Shown here: piece by piece, positions 46,361 to 59,407 of the stretch
How the letters are laid out: every line of letters starts with the position of its first letter
How positions within the stretch are numbered: the stretch's first letter is position 1
Notes under the pieces: generated by a model
Told to the model about the DNA's origin: nothing
What the model saw: the letters and a program-made list of their open reading frames with translations, nothing else
Database searches by the model: none
Made by a program: the position numbers and the translations under genes
Assembly: GCA_033964015.1 (NCBI GenBank)
Contig: CM066920.1
Location: forward strand, 11,065,912-11,129,911
DNA length: 64,000 nucleotides
DNA from: Scolanthus callimorphus
Lineage: Eukaryota > Cnidaria > Anthozoa > Actiniaria > Edwardsiidae
Direction of reading: 5' to 3'

Positions 46361-48813
46361 TTCATGAAAATGCTTCCACCACTCTCCTGCAGAAAATATA
46401 GAGAATCAGCGTACTGAACAAGCTCGTGAAAGAACAGTCCGTGAAGTCTGTCTGCGACATGCACTTTCATTACCATTTGATCAGAGACTAAATGGAATAT
46501 CAGGAAAGTTATGAAATAAGTAGAAATTGGCAACGACGCGGGGTATTTTTGTCTGCAGTATAAAACAGAAATTGTGAAGTATTGTGAAGCTATTGAACAA
46601 CGCATAAGAATAGAATGTAATAAAAACGGTCCTTGGGTACGCGTATGCACGGCTGTTTGAAAGCCGCAAGCAATTATATATGTTTTCAGATTTCATAGTT
46701 TCAAGAAAATTAAAGAGAATACATGTATATCACAGCTGTTTTAACGAAATTCCTTAAAACTAGTCCTTTGATCTGCAAAAACAGCACATCAGCTTAGTCT
46801 AAAAAGAAAGTCCTAAAATTCGCAGTATTTGAGCATTCTCATGTAAGATTTGTAAATTTCGCTATCACATTTTGAAAACAGTTCAACCTCCCCCTGCGAG
46901 ATAACAATTTGAATATCAATTGCTGAAACTCAGTGGCAATTGAATTTAACTTCTATGAAAAACTTCATGAGATTCGATTGCACTTCCATGGAAAATTAAA
47001 TTTCAGTAAATTTTCTTCGAATTCTTGTATCAGTGTATTTTGAGATAAAAAGCACAAACCTTTACTTAGTAATCAAAGCACTATTAAATCATTTAATCAA
47101 GTAGACCTCAACAAACATGCTTTGCGCTTTTAGACGTGGCTTGGACAGAGCGGAAATGACCTGCTTAGATCACTAAATTTCAAATAATAAGGCCAGGTTA
47201 ACTCAAATAAGCTTGATTTTTTGCATGCAGACTCCTTGCCTGATTAAAAACAAAATATCAAAAATGACTTTTTTCTAATGGATCCGTCTTTGAGATAATA
47301 GGCTTTCAACGTTGGTTTTTGTACCATTTTATGGGAGAATTAGTACTTTGATCAGGAATTCTGCAAACTTTGTTCAATCATATCTAAAATTCATATTCTT
47401 CAAATTTCTTGAAAATTGGGAATTAAGCTTTTGGTCTTAGAAACTCTTTGTATACGGAATCTTGGGCTTATATATTAAAATATGGCAAAGTTAGACATTT
47501 CATTTTTGGTCATTTCCGCTCTGTCCGTGGCTTGGAATTTAATGTAAATTCTCGAAATTTCTTGCAAACTAAAGGCTAGTTTCCATAAACGCTCGTTTAC
47601 ACTTGCAGTTTTTGCGGCAATTTTTGTCGCGCGAGTCGCGGCGATTTTTCTCGCACGTACGCGTCAACTCAAAATCACTAATGTAAACTAACTGCAACTC
47701 GGCGCGACTGACCGCAAATTTGTGTCGCGTGATGTCGCGGAGATTTCAAACATGTCCGAAACTCTTTGCAACTTGATGCGAGTTGAAGAAAAGAGAGCAC
47801 AGAAATCAAGAGAGTTGGAATTGCAACTCGCCCGAGAAAAATCGCCGCGACAAATGCAACACAAATCGTGTGACGGGCCTTTAGATTGCAGACGAACGCG
47901 AATCGCAAAACGGTTTTTAGGGGGTTCACAAAAACGAGGTGTTTGCGGAGAAAAATCCACAATTTCAGCTGACGAGGGTCGCTTTTGGCACGAAGCATAC
48001 ACCATCACCAAAGCGATGAAATCAATGAAAGGTCACTCGATCGAGTTGTTTTGGAAAGTGATTCTGTATATAAATCAAGTGTAGGCGAAGCGGTAAGTGG
48101 AAAAGTCGGCATCAATAAAACAGACAACATGGTTCCTACTTCTTGTAAAGGACACAGAATTCCAAATTCATAGCCACAGAAAGAGAACAATAGAACAAGC
48201 AAGAAAGAATTGAATGTCGGCTCAAATAAACAGGCCCTCAGACTTTGGGTAGAGGAAAACAAAGGAAGGCACAGTTAACATAATTCTATAGAGTCCATTC
48301 AATTCTTAAGTAGTAAACCATTTCCACTTATCTCATTGTGCTCTATTAAGTTATGGGAGGAGACCTGGCGGAGCCCAAAAGGCTAGGACGGAACAAGGAA
48401 CGTGGGGGGGAGGGAGGGTCAAAGAAAGGAACCCCGCCAGTATGGGTGAGCACAAACAGACCAAATCCCAACATGGTAACCCACATGTCCGCACACAGAC
48501 TTTGGGAGACGGCCTGGCCGCGGGAGTCGGAACCAAAGTGATTATGCTAATGAATGGATTACTTATATTCGCACTAATTACATCAGTGAAAATAGTGGAG
48601 AAAGAATACAAGAGACACTGTGGTTTTGTTTTTCAAAGCATTCTAATTGGCTGACTATACAAGGTACAATGCCCCAAACAACAGGTACGTGCAGAAAACC
48701 AAGTTGTAGTTACTTTCGACAGTCTTTGCGAAATATGCTCTATTACAACAAACTCAAGGATACATTGTAGCCCAGTGTTTTACATGAGCTCCGCTGCACG
48801 CGAATTTGCTAGC
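46361..48813. other. No supported gene; intergenic
   Basis: AT-rich. 47570-47881 has repeated GTCGCGGCGATTTTTCTCGC words and their inverse, suggesting a decayed TIR element; the 120-codon frame at 47722-48084 overlaps it and is not convincing. A short G-rich tract lies near 48400. Confidence 0.4.
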
Positions 48814-51800
48814 CTACTCAGACTGCTCCGCCCAGTGCCCCGACTTTAGTCTCTCCGCCTTCATTCGAAGATTCCTCAAAGCCTTTCCTTCCTCCATAAT
48901 ATGATGCATAAGCGCATACGTGTCTGTTCTCAACCCTCGAATGACTTCGCTTATGTCTGTCTCTACACGGTTCTCCACACTATCGAACTCGCGTTCATAC
49001 TCGTCCATTTCATAGTGCTCTACGTTTATTCTCCTCCAGCCCGTGCTCGCTATGTTGTTGTACGACTTCGAGCGTCTCACCACAGGGTCCCCATGAAAAC
49101 ATGCGCTCGAAACACTTGTACAAGACTCGGCATGTCGAATCACAGGACTCCCGTGCGGCTGCTGGCGAATCGGCGTCGAGCTCTTGAAACTACTGGTCTG
49201 AATTGCGTTGTTTGTAAAATGGAAATCTGCGTGTTTATCGTAACAATCTAGTTCACTAGCTCTTCTAGTACCATTCCATGGATCGGAATAAATTTCCTCC
49301 ATTTCTGCCTCTTCGCAACAGTCATCGTAATTTGTGCCATCCAGTAAGTCCATTTGGCTACCTCGCAAATTCTCTTTCGTCTCCTCGAGCTCTAAAATCA
49401 ACTCTTCATTCTCAAAACCAAGTTTCATCATCTCAAACTCAGAATTTTCCCGCCTTGTTCTCTCCTCTTGGAGTTTCTCTTCAAGAAGGTTAACCTTCTG
49501 CACCAGTTCCATGTACCCGCTGCTTTTGTCGCTAATTGGTGAAATAGAAACACCGTAAGTATCTTTACACATTAGTCGTCCGTCGCCAACACTACTCCAT
49601 TTCACCATTCTTTCGCCCTCAGACTCGCTGTATTCATCTGAATGACACAGATCAGCAAGGGAACTGGCTTTCCAGGGCAGCCGGTTCTCCCAAATTGATT
49701 CCCCTGCGCTGTCTACAGAGCTCAAATCTTCCAGACTCCTCACAGTCCGGAGCAACTCTTTATTGCTCTGTTCCAACAGCTGGTTTTTCCGCGTCAGGTG
49801 TTCTAATTCTTGTTCATGGCGGCGTTTGTCGCTCTCAGCTTCCTCTCTGCGCTTTCTTTCTTCTTCCAGCTCTCGCAATACGTAGCCGAACGTATCGGTA
49901 TCTGAGCTCTCTAGCCCGCTACACCCGCTATCACTGAACACCATCGAGTTGCGGGAGCTCTTGACCTCTTCCAGTTCGCGTTTTGTGCTTTCGTTCTTCT
50001 TTCGCTCCAATAAAAGCTCCAGTTTCAGCACTTGAATCTCGTCTACGTAGTTTCGAACTTCTTGTAATAAAGTCTTGACATCTGAAAATCAAAAGAAGCC
50101 TATCTTAACTCGTACGTAGATATATTGAAAATAAAGTCACATTTTGCAAAGCACGTGAGCAACTGGTTAAGCACTCTTATGACTCCACGGCCATCACTGC
50201 AGAAACCCATCCATGGGAAAAGCAGAATTTCCCAAGTCACGAGCATGGGAATTGTTCGGAATTCACATGGATAGCCATGGGAAATCCGAACACTTCCCAT
50301 TCTTCTATCATGCGAAATTCAGCTTCTCCCATGGATGGGTTTTTGCAGAAATTCCCTGTGCATAGCCCGAGTTTAGTTCTGTGTTTTCTCCCAGACTCGC
50401 ACCTAGTCGTTACCTGGGCTTCTCTTTGTTAGTGCATTTTTGCGTTACTTAAAGGGGCTCTCGCACGCTTGCTGGCCGCTTCTCTGACAAGGAAATAGCT
50501 CAAATCGCAATCCAATTCCATCCTCTTGATAATGGGTCAACGCAACCTAGAATTGCATTTGTCTTACACTTGAAAGGTTTTCTATCAATCTGGAGGATTA
50601 TTTTGATTACTACGGGCAAATGTACATGTGTTTTCACGGTTACAATTTTTCTTCTTTTATGTCCACGGTGGACGAACGTGCCTCGCTACTCGCCTCACAA
50701 CCTCATTTCCAGGATCTTCTGGGTAACTTTCAAGATGGCGGGTCACTCGGAAGAAGACCATAAAGACCGGGGCCTTTCCACAGGGAGGCCGCATAAGAAA
50801 ACAGTTAAAATCCGATATGGAAAGCCCGGGAAGACAGGGCGGGAAACGGAGCTAGAATTTATCTTAATGACCGGCTGTCCTCCAGCCATATCGGATTTTA
50901 ACTGTTTTTCTTAAGCGGTCTCCCTGTGGAAAGGCCCCAGCCTTTACCAGGGTCTTCTTCCGAGTGACCCGCCATCTTGAAAATTACCCAGAAGACCCTG
51001 GGAACGAGGTTGCTCGCCTCACAATTAATTGCGCGCCATTACGCCGCCTCAGAATGCGCATTGCACAAGCACTAAGAACAGAACAGCAGACAGACCACCC
51101 GCAAAAAGACAGGGCATCACTTGAACCTGCATTTGCGCCAAGCGTTTTATCCTATTAGAGCTTTACATAAGAGCAGATTTCGCATGATTATAAGGCAAAA
51201 AGGTTAAACCGAAGTGCTAAAGGATTCTCGGGATTACGGCGGCCCTGCTTATATGAGCCCGGGAAGAAAGATAGCGCTTGACTAGCCGAGGCACTCGAAG
51301 CGACCGTTTATATAGAGAAAACTTGTCTCGGGTAAAAGGGATAGCCCCATGGCGGACCTCTGAAGCCTTTCATGGAAGTATCACACTTTCACTTCTTTCA
51401 AAGTCTTCAGCAGGGAATGGCCCGTTAGTCTTCCAGATAATTTATTTTATTCTATTCCGTTTCAGGGACGGCGGAACAGTTTTCAAAGTGGTGGGACTCA
51501 TTAGTAAGATTGTATGGCAAGGTGTGTGTGTGGGGGGGGGGATTGCGTGGCAAGGTGTGTGTGTATTACAACATTTACGCAAGTTCTTCTCGTGCTTGAC
51601 TTGCGTGAGGCAACAACTCCTAAAGGTGGTGTTACACGGGACAACTTGCAACAAAAACTTTCCTCGCAACATTGTTGCGCGAAAAGTTTTTACCGTGTAA
51701 CATGTGGCACAAGACAACTTTTCGTGCAACATTTCACTCGGCAACATGTTGCGAGTTTTTGACTTGGCTTCAAAAACTTGCAACACAAAATGACGAATAT

Positions 51801-53195
51801 CTGAAATGTTGTCTCGTGTAACATGTGTCCAACAACTTTCCGCGCAACATTTTTGTCTGGAAGCGAGGCAAGAATGAAATTCGTCATCAGTTCGAGCTAA
51901 AAGTTGTTTTAACGGTCGTGTATCAGATGTTGTTGCGCTAAAAGTTGTCTCATGTAACATGCCCGTTGCCGAATGACTCGACGTCAGGAACTTTTCGCGC
52001 AACGATGTTGCGCGGAAAGTTTTTGTTGCGAGTTATCCCGTGTAACATCGCCTTAAAGCAGTGTTGCATGCTCTTGAACCCTAGCACCTAGTGTAATTCT
52101 AGGCAAAGAAGCGTACTTAACTTTTCAGAATCTTCCGCATATCGTTCCAGAGGCAGAAAAGGAGGGGGGAGGGGCAAAGTGAAAATAATGGAGGAAAAAG
52201 TTGTAACTACAGTCGATAACCAATCAGGATCGGCCTTATTCTGTTAATGTTCTGCAACAAAGTAACGGCACCTATTTAATATTTGAGCACGGTACAGTTA
52301 GAATGATTCTCCATAAAATCGTCCTATTTCAGAAAAAATGTTTCAATGTGCAAAGAAAAAACGTTCTAAGTGATTTCAGTGTGTAAAAGCAAAAACAGGT
52401 GTCCAAACTATGGCGTGAAAGTGTAAATGTTCCTTGGCGCATAACATCGACCACAACCTCCCGGAAATGGATCGCCTTCGTTCGCATTGTGCGTATCCCG
52501 TCAAAGACACATTACGTCTCTCGGAAATTATTGTCATTCGTTAGTGTCCACTCTCGGATTCTATAAGGCAAATTATAAATATAAGGTGTTTGGTAGATAA
52601 ATTAAAACGCTTGGCTGTTATACGACATCACTTAAATCTATTGTATAATAACAATTGGAGAACTTGCCTCGTTGATGTGGAAATTGTGACCGAAAAGCTG
52701 GTGTCGTTTGCATAATTTATTTTAAAACCTAATGAGAGCTTTTCACTTATGGTAAAATTATTTTCCTGTATATTTTTACATTTTACATCGAACATCACAA
52801 AAGCAGGTGTCGTGACACATTTCAAATTTCACACTGCATTTGTGTATTTCCAACGATCTCATAAATTATTAACTCAATATCAAAGAAATCCTCTTACCTT
52901 CCTCTGTGCATGCTTCGTCCTCCAGCAATTCCCTCGCGATAAAGTCCTGCTTTCCATTGAGAAGTATCCCCTTTAGAAAGCAATAAAATCCGACCTCACT
53001 GTGTCGCAAGCAGTTTAACAACATCACGACCCGGTGCTCCCTCGCGAGGTCTCCAGTGGTCTGTAAGATTGCTGTTTCTTCGTTTAAGCTCAATACGCCG
53101 CTATTAACGAGGTATTTTAGTAGTTCATCTGGCTCTAGTATCTGAGTTAGTCTATTCTGATAGCGGTGAATTAAATCTTGATCTTTCGGCTCCAT
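48814..53195 (-). CDS. CARD plus coiled-coil adaptor-like protein (2 exons, 521 aa)
   Basis: Exons: 53195-52898 and 50081-48814, joined at a phase 1 GT-AG intron; 1566 nt in one frame. Residues 1-95 fit a six-helix CARD (DLIHRYQNRLTQIL, YLVNSGVLSLNEETAILQ, LNCLRHSEVGFYCFLKGIL). Exon 2 starts with coiled coil (VKTLLQEVRNYVDEIQVLKL), continues with a charged heptad region (about residues 150-210 and 270-310) and Ser-rich linkers (SDSGCSGLESSD, GDPVVRRSKSYNNIAS), and ends in a short helical segment before the stop. CARD followed by coiled coil recalls the CARD9/CARMA layout, but no PDZ, SH3 or GUK domain follows. A CARD would predict homotypic binding upstream of inflammatory or apoptotic signalling in the cytoplasm; this is inference. 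The first codon in the frame is TTG; the ATG at 53195 is the better start. Confidence 0.75.
50197..50358. mobile_element. CAGGGAATTTCTGCAG-family MITE in the CARD-gene intron
   Basis: CTGCAGAAACCCATCCATGG and CCATGGATGGGTTTTTGCAG termini are inverted; GAAATTCCCTG ends the element. Confidence 0.75.
50698..51012. mobile_element. 315 bp fold-back element with 9 bp target duplication
   Basis: CAACCTCATTTCCAGGATCT at the left is inverted at the right as AGACCCTGGGAACGAGGTTG. CTCGCCTCA flanks both ends (50689-50697, 51013-51021). Arms contain CAAGATGGCGGGTCACTCGG. One end of a relative lies near 56855-56893. Confidence 0.85.
51624..52053. mobile_element. 430 bp TIR element, TAA duplication
   Basis: AGGTGGTGTTACACGGGACA at the left, inverted as CCCGTGTAACATCGCCT at the right; TAA flanks both sides. 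The inside is repeated GCAACATGTTGC-like palindromes and GTGTAACATG words. Confidence 0.85.
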
Positions 53196-54438
53196 CAAAG
53201 CTCCGTTTGTTTTGTACAGTTGGTTGAATTCTGCCGATTGTTAGAAATCTCCTCTTGACTTGGCGTGAGTGTATTATAAGTGACGATTGTTACGTCTGTA
53301 AATAAAGGGCATAAATTATCGAAATTGCATCAGTGACGTTTATCAGATTTATCCTGTTGAGGCTACAAAACACGTTTTAAATGCTTTCCAAGCTCTGAGC
53401 TCATTTTCCCAAATTTCATCAAAATAAATAAAAATCTCATAACGTTATAGCTGTTGAGAGGCTTCCATCTAAGCCAATCAGAATCACGCGAAATTGTAAC
53501 TTGCAGCTAAGTGGCTTTCCTGACGAACAATTGCCAGCTGCTAAATGGCTTTCCTGTTGGCCAATCATCCGAACGAATTACGTCTCACATCGCTATACGT
53601 ATACTACCCTGCGAGCAGAGCTTTCTCCTGTTAGTCTTTCGTCATGTTGTATAGTCATTCGCGTCTCTGTGTGTTTCGCGTAGCTGGGTTTGTTTACTGC
53701 CAACAAACCGAATCGCGATTCACTGGAATGGTCAGTTGATGAATGAGGACCAAAGTTCAGCTACCATGGTTGTCCCTACCCTCCCTGGAATTCCAGCGAA
53801 TGTTCCAATGACCACCCTGAAAATTATGCTGCACCACCCTGGAAGTCCATAATTTTTGGATACACACCATGCAATTCTAGTGCTTTTTGATGTCCACCCA
53901 CCCTAGAATTCTGAGGCCCTCAACAGGGGAGTGTGGATATTAAATGCAGCTGCCTTGGAGGGTAGGAGTAATTCAAATTTGGTTCTTTACTTTGTTAACG
54001 GGACTGCACTTATGCAACTGCCAATAACCAGTTAAAAAGGAATTTCAAAATGAATCTTTGTTATGTTACTGGCAGAGGCCTGCAAACTTTGGCCAGTGGC
54101 AAGATTCAGCCTAGATCCTTCATATATGCTACACTATGCTACACTGTCCTTCTATATATCCTCGTTCTATAAGACATGGGGAATATTTATAGGGAGGACA
54201 CTATTGTGTACCATATGTGAAGGATCTACCAGATTCAGGGCTCTGGCATCCCTTATACCCAGAGCCAGGGGCGTACCCAGGATTTTTGAAGGGGGGTTCC
54301 ACTTTGCTATTCCCCTGTCCCTACCCACAAATTTCGGGAGGAACACTATAGACCCCTTTAATAAGTCTAGCCATACATGATATTGTGACTTATGTCCTGT
54401 AAAAGCTTCCTTTATCGGTTCCTTGGCTATCTGGGCAC
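53196..54438. other. No supported gene; likely 5' flank of the CARD gene
   Basis: 53740-53960 has degenerate CACCCTGGAATTC-type repeats. 54268-54300 is a fragment of the CAGGGGCGTAGCC family. Confidence 0.4.
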
Positions 54439-54441
54439 TTA

Positions 54442-54810
54442 GGCCTTGTCCACACTAAATATTAAAAGGTACTAAAGTATTCGTTTTCAAACTTATATGG
54501 ATTCTCAGCGTGTTATTGTGTTCGGGAGATTTAGCTCCAAACAAGCGAAACAGTTTTTATTTGATATGGCGTGTGCAAGGACAGTCTCAAATTAATGGTA
54601 CAGTTGACGTTATCATTTCCACTTTTTTCCGGATTCGTCCATCCACACTAAAACGATATGTATATGGATTCGTTCTTATTCACTTTTGAGAGCGTTTTCA
54701 AACTTATATGGATTCAATGAAAAAAATCAGTGTGTTAGTGTGGACGGAACGCCTAAACGTATCAAAAAGTATACAGATTCAAACAAAAACATGTTAGTGT
54801 GGATGGGGTC
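54442..54810. mobile_element. 369 bp Harbinger-type MITE, TTA duplication
   Basis: GGCCTTGTCCACACTAAA at the left, inverted as TTAGTGTGGATGGGGTC at the right, flanked by TTA at 54439-54441 and 54811-54813. Internal ATATGGATTC repeats. Confidence 0.8.
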
Positions 54811-55224
54811 TTAGAGTGCTTGCCATCACTAATGAGTCGCAAGTTGGCACCCACTAAATCAAACTAAACTCAATGGTTTCCACTCTAATCCTTCCAAAAA
54901 TCTCCGCTGCCACTTGTTTTAATAAGAATATAATCCTTGTGTTAGGGCAGTCATTAAATTTCAATTCCCCAGAAAATGTCCGACATGCATTGCCCAGGAC
55001 CACCCAACAATAAATAAAGCTATTATTCATTCAACATATTTTCCCACTTCTGGTTGGTTTAGCACCACCAGCGAATTCTTGATGAGGCAAGCAACTTATC
55101 CCATCGATGACGTCAATGATTGGATAAGTTGAAAAATTATTACATGTGTGATGTCACGCAATTGTAGGCAGGCTGGCAAAACTGCCTGCTCTCTTAAAGA
55201 AGTAAAGTGGGGAGATTCATTTTG

Positions 55225-55395
55225 AATGAATATTAAAAGTTTGAATGAATAATAAAACAATTAATGAATTCAGCTTTCGTATGATGTGGAGAATTATTCA
55301 AATCTCAAGGGTGTTATCAACCTCGGCCTTCGGCCTCAATGGACAACACCCCCTCGATCTGAATAATTCTCCACATCACACTTAGCGGAATTCAT
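55225..55395. mobile_element. Hairpin MITE with CTCGGCCTTCGGCCTC loop
   Basis: ATTAATGAATTC and GATGTGGAGAATTATTCA are inverted downstream (TGAATAATTCTCCACATC, GAATTCATTAAT) around the loop CTCGGCCTTCGGCCTC. Confidence 0.8.
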
Positions 55396-55399
55396 TAAT

Positions 55400-56190
55400 T
55401 GCTAAATATACAACATACTGTGATGTGAGTGGTTAAATAAGTCACTCAGTTATTTGAAATGCCCCAGAAAAACTTCCCAGCCCCCAACCCCTTCCCCCTG
55501 TGATAGGGTATTTTTATAATTCATCTGGAAGCCTGCTAGCCAGCTCTCTTAAAAATAATCTGAAAAAAAAAAAACACCGGGCTATTTATCCGGCCTTGCC
55601 AGAATTATAGTTTTATTGGCCCTATATATTTTTGTGGGCTCTTTTTTATTTATGCATAACATGTGATTGAATGCTAATGTCCTTCACTGTATCATTAGCT
55701 CAAATCATTAGGTATTAAGTACTATTATAAAGTGCACAATACCCGGCCACAGATTTGCATCTCTCTAAGTTTCTTTTAGAACGAGGCAGAATAAAACAAA
55801 AGGAGCTATTCAAATTCTGCAGCCTAGCTCTGTTATATATTTTTGAATAGTGATAGGATGTAATAAAAACATTTGCATTTTTGGTTTTATCAGATATGAA
55901 TGATTTCTAAAATAAACAGACATCAGTGTAGTCGAAATTGATCGTATCATCGACAATTCACTTTCGGGCATGGCTTAATAATGCCTGCATAATATATAAA
56001 GCAATTCAAAGTTACCAAGTACCCAGAACCGAGCAGTTATATCCCACAATCAACGCTGTAACTCTATGGATATATATTTAGAGGTTCGAATTCGAAATGC
56101 ATTTGTTAGCTTATAGAACAAGGTATTGTCTGTGCCGACTGTAACGTATTTACCGATCTACTGAACACATAAATACCCTACTTGTCTCAC
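55400..56190. other. No supported gene
   Basis: AT-rich intergenic sequence; no repeat or exon recognised. Confidence 0.4.
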
Positions 56191-56194
56191 CCGG

Positions 56195-56477
56195 GCTTTG
56201 TTGATCGCTCCATTTGACCTTCACGCTCTCTTGATGCCTCTTTTCTCGTCGCTTTTGTACACAGCTTGTCGTTTGTGTTACACTTTGTTCCACTTCGCTC
56301 GCTTGCACTTTGATGGCTTCCTGAGGCGTTCGCCCGAGTACCGCGCGACCAGCTAAACACAGGAAGACCGTGCAAATGGAATGAAAGACATCTTTCTTGG
56401 GATGTATGATTTTGTGCAGTTCACGAAGGTTTCCCAGCGTAATTGCTAAATTGATACTACACAAGAAGGACTGAGAA
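56195..56477 (-). CDS. Possible exon, unrecognised
   Basis: About 93 codons open between an acceptor-like TTTCTCAG and a donor-like CCCG|GTGAGA. It contains a hydrophobic stretch (HSICTVFLCLAGRAVLG) followed by a polar, Lys/Glu-rich region (VQKRREKRHQESVKVKW). There is no in-frame ATG and no partner exon was found nearby, so it may be chance. Confidence 0.2.
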
Positions 56478-57676
56478 AGTAGTAGCGGTGGTTGGTACTT
56501 TACTAGTAATTCTTGGTATGTAGAAAAAAAGACCCTTCATCCACATTGTTTCTTGATCTTTTGAAATCAAGTTGGGGAAGTCCATAAGAGCAACTGGAAA
56601 TTAAAAGTAATGACACTCGATATGTTGTTCGAATTTTATAGTCTGAGAGAGCAAAGGTGCTAGTGCGGCCCAGCGAGACGAGGCGTGTCTAGGGTGTTGA
56701 GTCCATCTTGTTTAAACCTACCGAATTACTAGTAAAAATGTAAGCAATCCACGCTACTCGGTGAAGCATATCGAATAAGGGATGGGCACTCTGGGTTCAA
56801 GGAAAACTTCGAAGGATGAACAATTTTGAAAGTAAATCCATCCCCCATCGACCAGCCGCCATCTTGGAAATTACCCAGAAGGCACCTGGGGGCTCGATCC
56901 GCTCAGTCAAAGAAACGGCGCGCGTAGTGGATAAACCGCAGAACAGCATATGATTTTATTCTCCACTTGAAGTTTTTGTGACTAGAGCAGTGGCAATTAT
57001 ACACAAGGATCCAAGGGGCTAGGGGCCCTTAACACGTAACACAAATTTCCAATGGAAAAATTGGCAATTTATTTAATGCCCTCTTCCATAGTGCAAAATC
57101 TTGGCAGCTACGCTACTGAGCAGTAACCAGTAAGTGCCTGTATTTTTTCAGGCCCTTTGGGCAAAGATCGGACCAAGTTTGATCTGAGGTTTCGTCCGGA
57201 GAGTTCGCGTGCTAGATAAACAGCAACAACCACGCACGACTTCGTAGTGGCGAGGGGAAAACGAAAAACGAAGAGAAGCGAGCGGCAGCTCTCACTCGCC
57301 TGACTGATATAGAGCGAGCGGAGAAAGCATATTCGCGTTATAACCGCGGCGCCAAAAGCTAGAAACGACCAGAAGTCGATCTTATTATCTTGCCCGACCT
57401 CATCTTATCACTCCCGAGGTTTGCTATCTTGTTTGGCCTTACGTGCAACACTAATCACGTACATGGCATAGAGGATCAGTTCATTTGTTGGAATAAGCTG
57501 ACAATATCACTGACTTCTGACGTGCAGATTGAACGGAGATCTGGAAAGTGATCACAAATCAATCTCCCTCGTGCGCGGAGATATGCCAAGGCAACGCGGC
57601 TACTTGACTTCACTGAAATTGAGAGGGATGTGACGTCATTCCTGTCGCGTTACTCTCCTGTTACCCATAGCGTCAA

Positions 57677-57682
57677 TATAAG
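57677..57682 (+). promoter_or_regulatory. Possible TATA box of the astacin gene
   Basis: TATAAG about 126 bases before the ATG at 57808, in the usual range for a short 5' UTR. Weak match to consensus. Confidence 0.3.
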
Positions 57683-57807
57683 AGTTCCCCCTCGTGATAC
57701 TATTTAGTTTACACTCCCCGCTCTTGTTATTTACACCCGCACTCTCAGGCTAGCTCCTGCTACGAACAACAACATCGATAAACCTGAACCATTTAAATAC
57801 AGCTACT

Positions 57808-59376
57808 ATGGATGAAATCGTACTACATTTATTACTATTTCTCTGCGGTGTGCTGAAATCAATTGGCAGTCCTCTTCACTCGCAATCTGCACTACAGCCG
57901 AAAGGTTAGTCAATCTTACGACGCATAACAGCGGCTAAGCTCTAATAAGAAATCTCCATGCTTAGCATCTTTAGAAATATTTCTTGCAGAATTCGCTTCA
58001 CGTAAATGTCATTAGTTTAGTACCTCAATTCCGAAATGCGCCGCTCGCGACCAAGTTATGTCCGTAACACGAGAGCATGTCAATAGTTCGGCCAGCTAGA
58101 AGAGAAGTGTTGTATTCATGTGGATCTATTCATGCTGTCCATATTACTATTTCAGCACCATTCCAATGCTAAGTATGCCCGCAAATACCTCTCACTACCT
58201 ATATCGAGTTATAGACTTAAATAAAAAAGCGGAAGAGTTTTTAGCTTTGAATCCTGTGTTGTTTATATTTCGTCTGTCTATTACAAGAGTGCACCTTTAA
58301 TCGGGACAATATGACATATGGAGTAATTTGACAATTATGTAATTATTCTTATGCATGTATACACAGAAATTCCTTTAGGTGGAACGAATTTTCGCGAATG
58401 GAGTGCGGTGTTGAACAGTAGTGCATGCCAGAACAGAACAAACAGTTCTCTGTGCCATTTTTATAGCCAACAAAAGAAACAACCCCCTTTCAGTGGCACA
58501 AAGCGGGGTACTTATGCAGCAAGCCCCACGTAACCTATTCTTGCCTATGTGCGGTTTGTCGATGAGTCTTTACCGGCGGATTCGGATATTACAACATTCC
58601 CTCCTTAGGCTATTAACGCAGACATAACAATCCAATTCAGTAACACCTCGCGCGCTTCTGAATTTGACGACAAGACGTTTGACCCCTGGACAAGTAACCA
58701 TCTTTAATCCGTAGGCGAATTTCGTTATGATCAATTTATAGCTTCTTCTTGTAGCCTTTTCACAGCCTACTTGCCCAAATCAAAGAAACAAAGAAACGTC
58801 GCTTCTCATATTGATCGCTTCCTTCGTCTTTTTTTCGTTCCGATTGGAAGCCATTTCGATGCTCGTTCGCGCCCATGTCATATATCCGACTAGACAAGTC
58901 CTTTTTATTTTACATTAACTAATTACCATGTACTACCTGAAGCAAAAAGACCACCGACCCTAATACGAACTGTTAGTCTAGCTTTGCATGGGATCAAGTA
59001 TTTGGACAACAATTTTTACCCCCTAGCAGAAAAAGACCTCATCCTCATTTTGCTCATTAAAAAGGTTCCATTATTATCCCACAAACTATTTAAATAGGGA
59101 GAGGCCATTCGAATACCCATGCCGGGAGGGTTGCAGAAATCCCCCAAAACGCGCAAGCTTCTGACTAGAAAATAAAATTCCTTCAAGCCGGCTAAGGCAG
59201 AAGAAAATAACAGCTTCGGCTCACAGAGAAATTCCGGCACTCCAGAGCATGCAAGGACAAAAGAAAAACTGCACTCTACCTCGCCCGGAAATATCTAATG
59301 GTCCGTCCCTTACTCCTGTATTCCGGAACTTAGCGAATTAGAACAATTCTGTTTAGGGGCCGACCATTTAACTTTT

Positions 59377-59407
<31 letters not shown>

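Noticed and set aside
47722..48084. 120-codon plus frame
   Set aside because: Overlaps GTCGCGGCGATTTTTC-type inverted sequence of a likely decayed transposon; no domain.
51442..52002. 186-codon minus frame
   Set aside because: Entirely explained by the 51624-52053 TIR element and its GCAACATGTTGC repeats.
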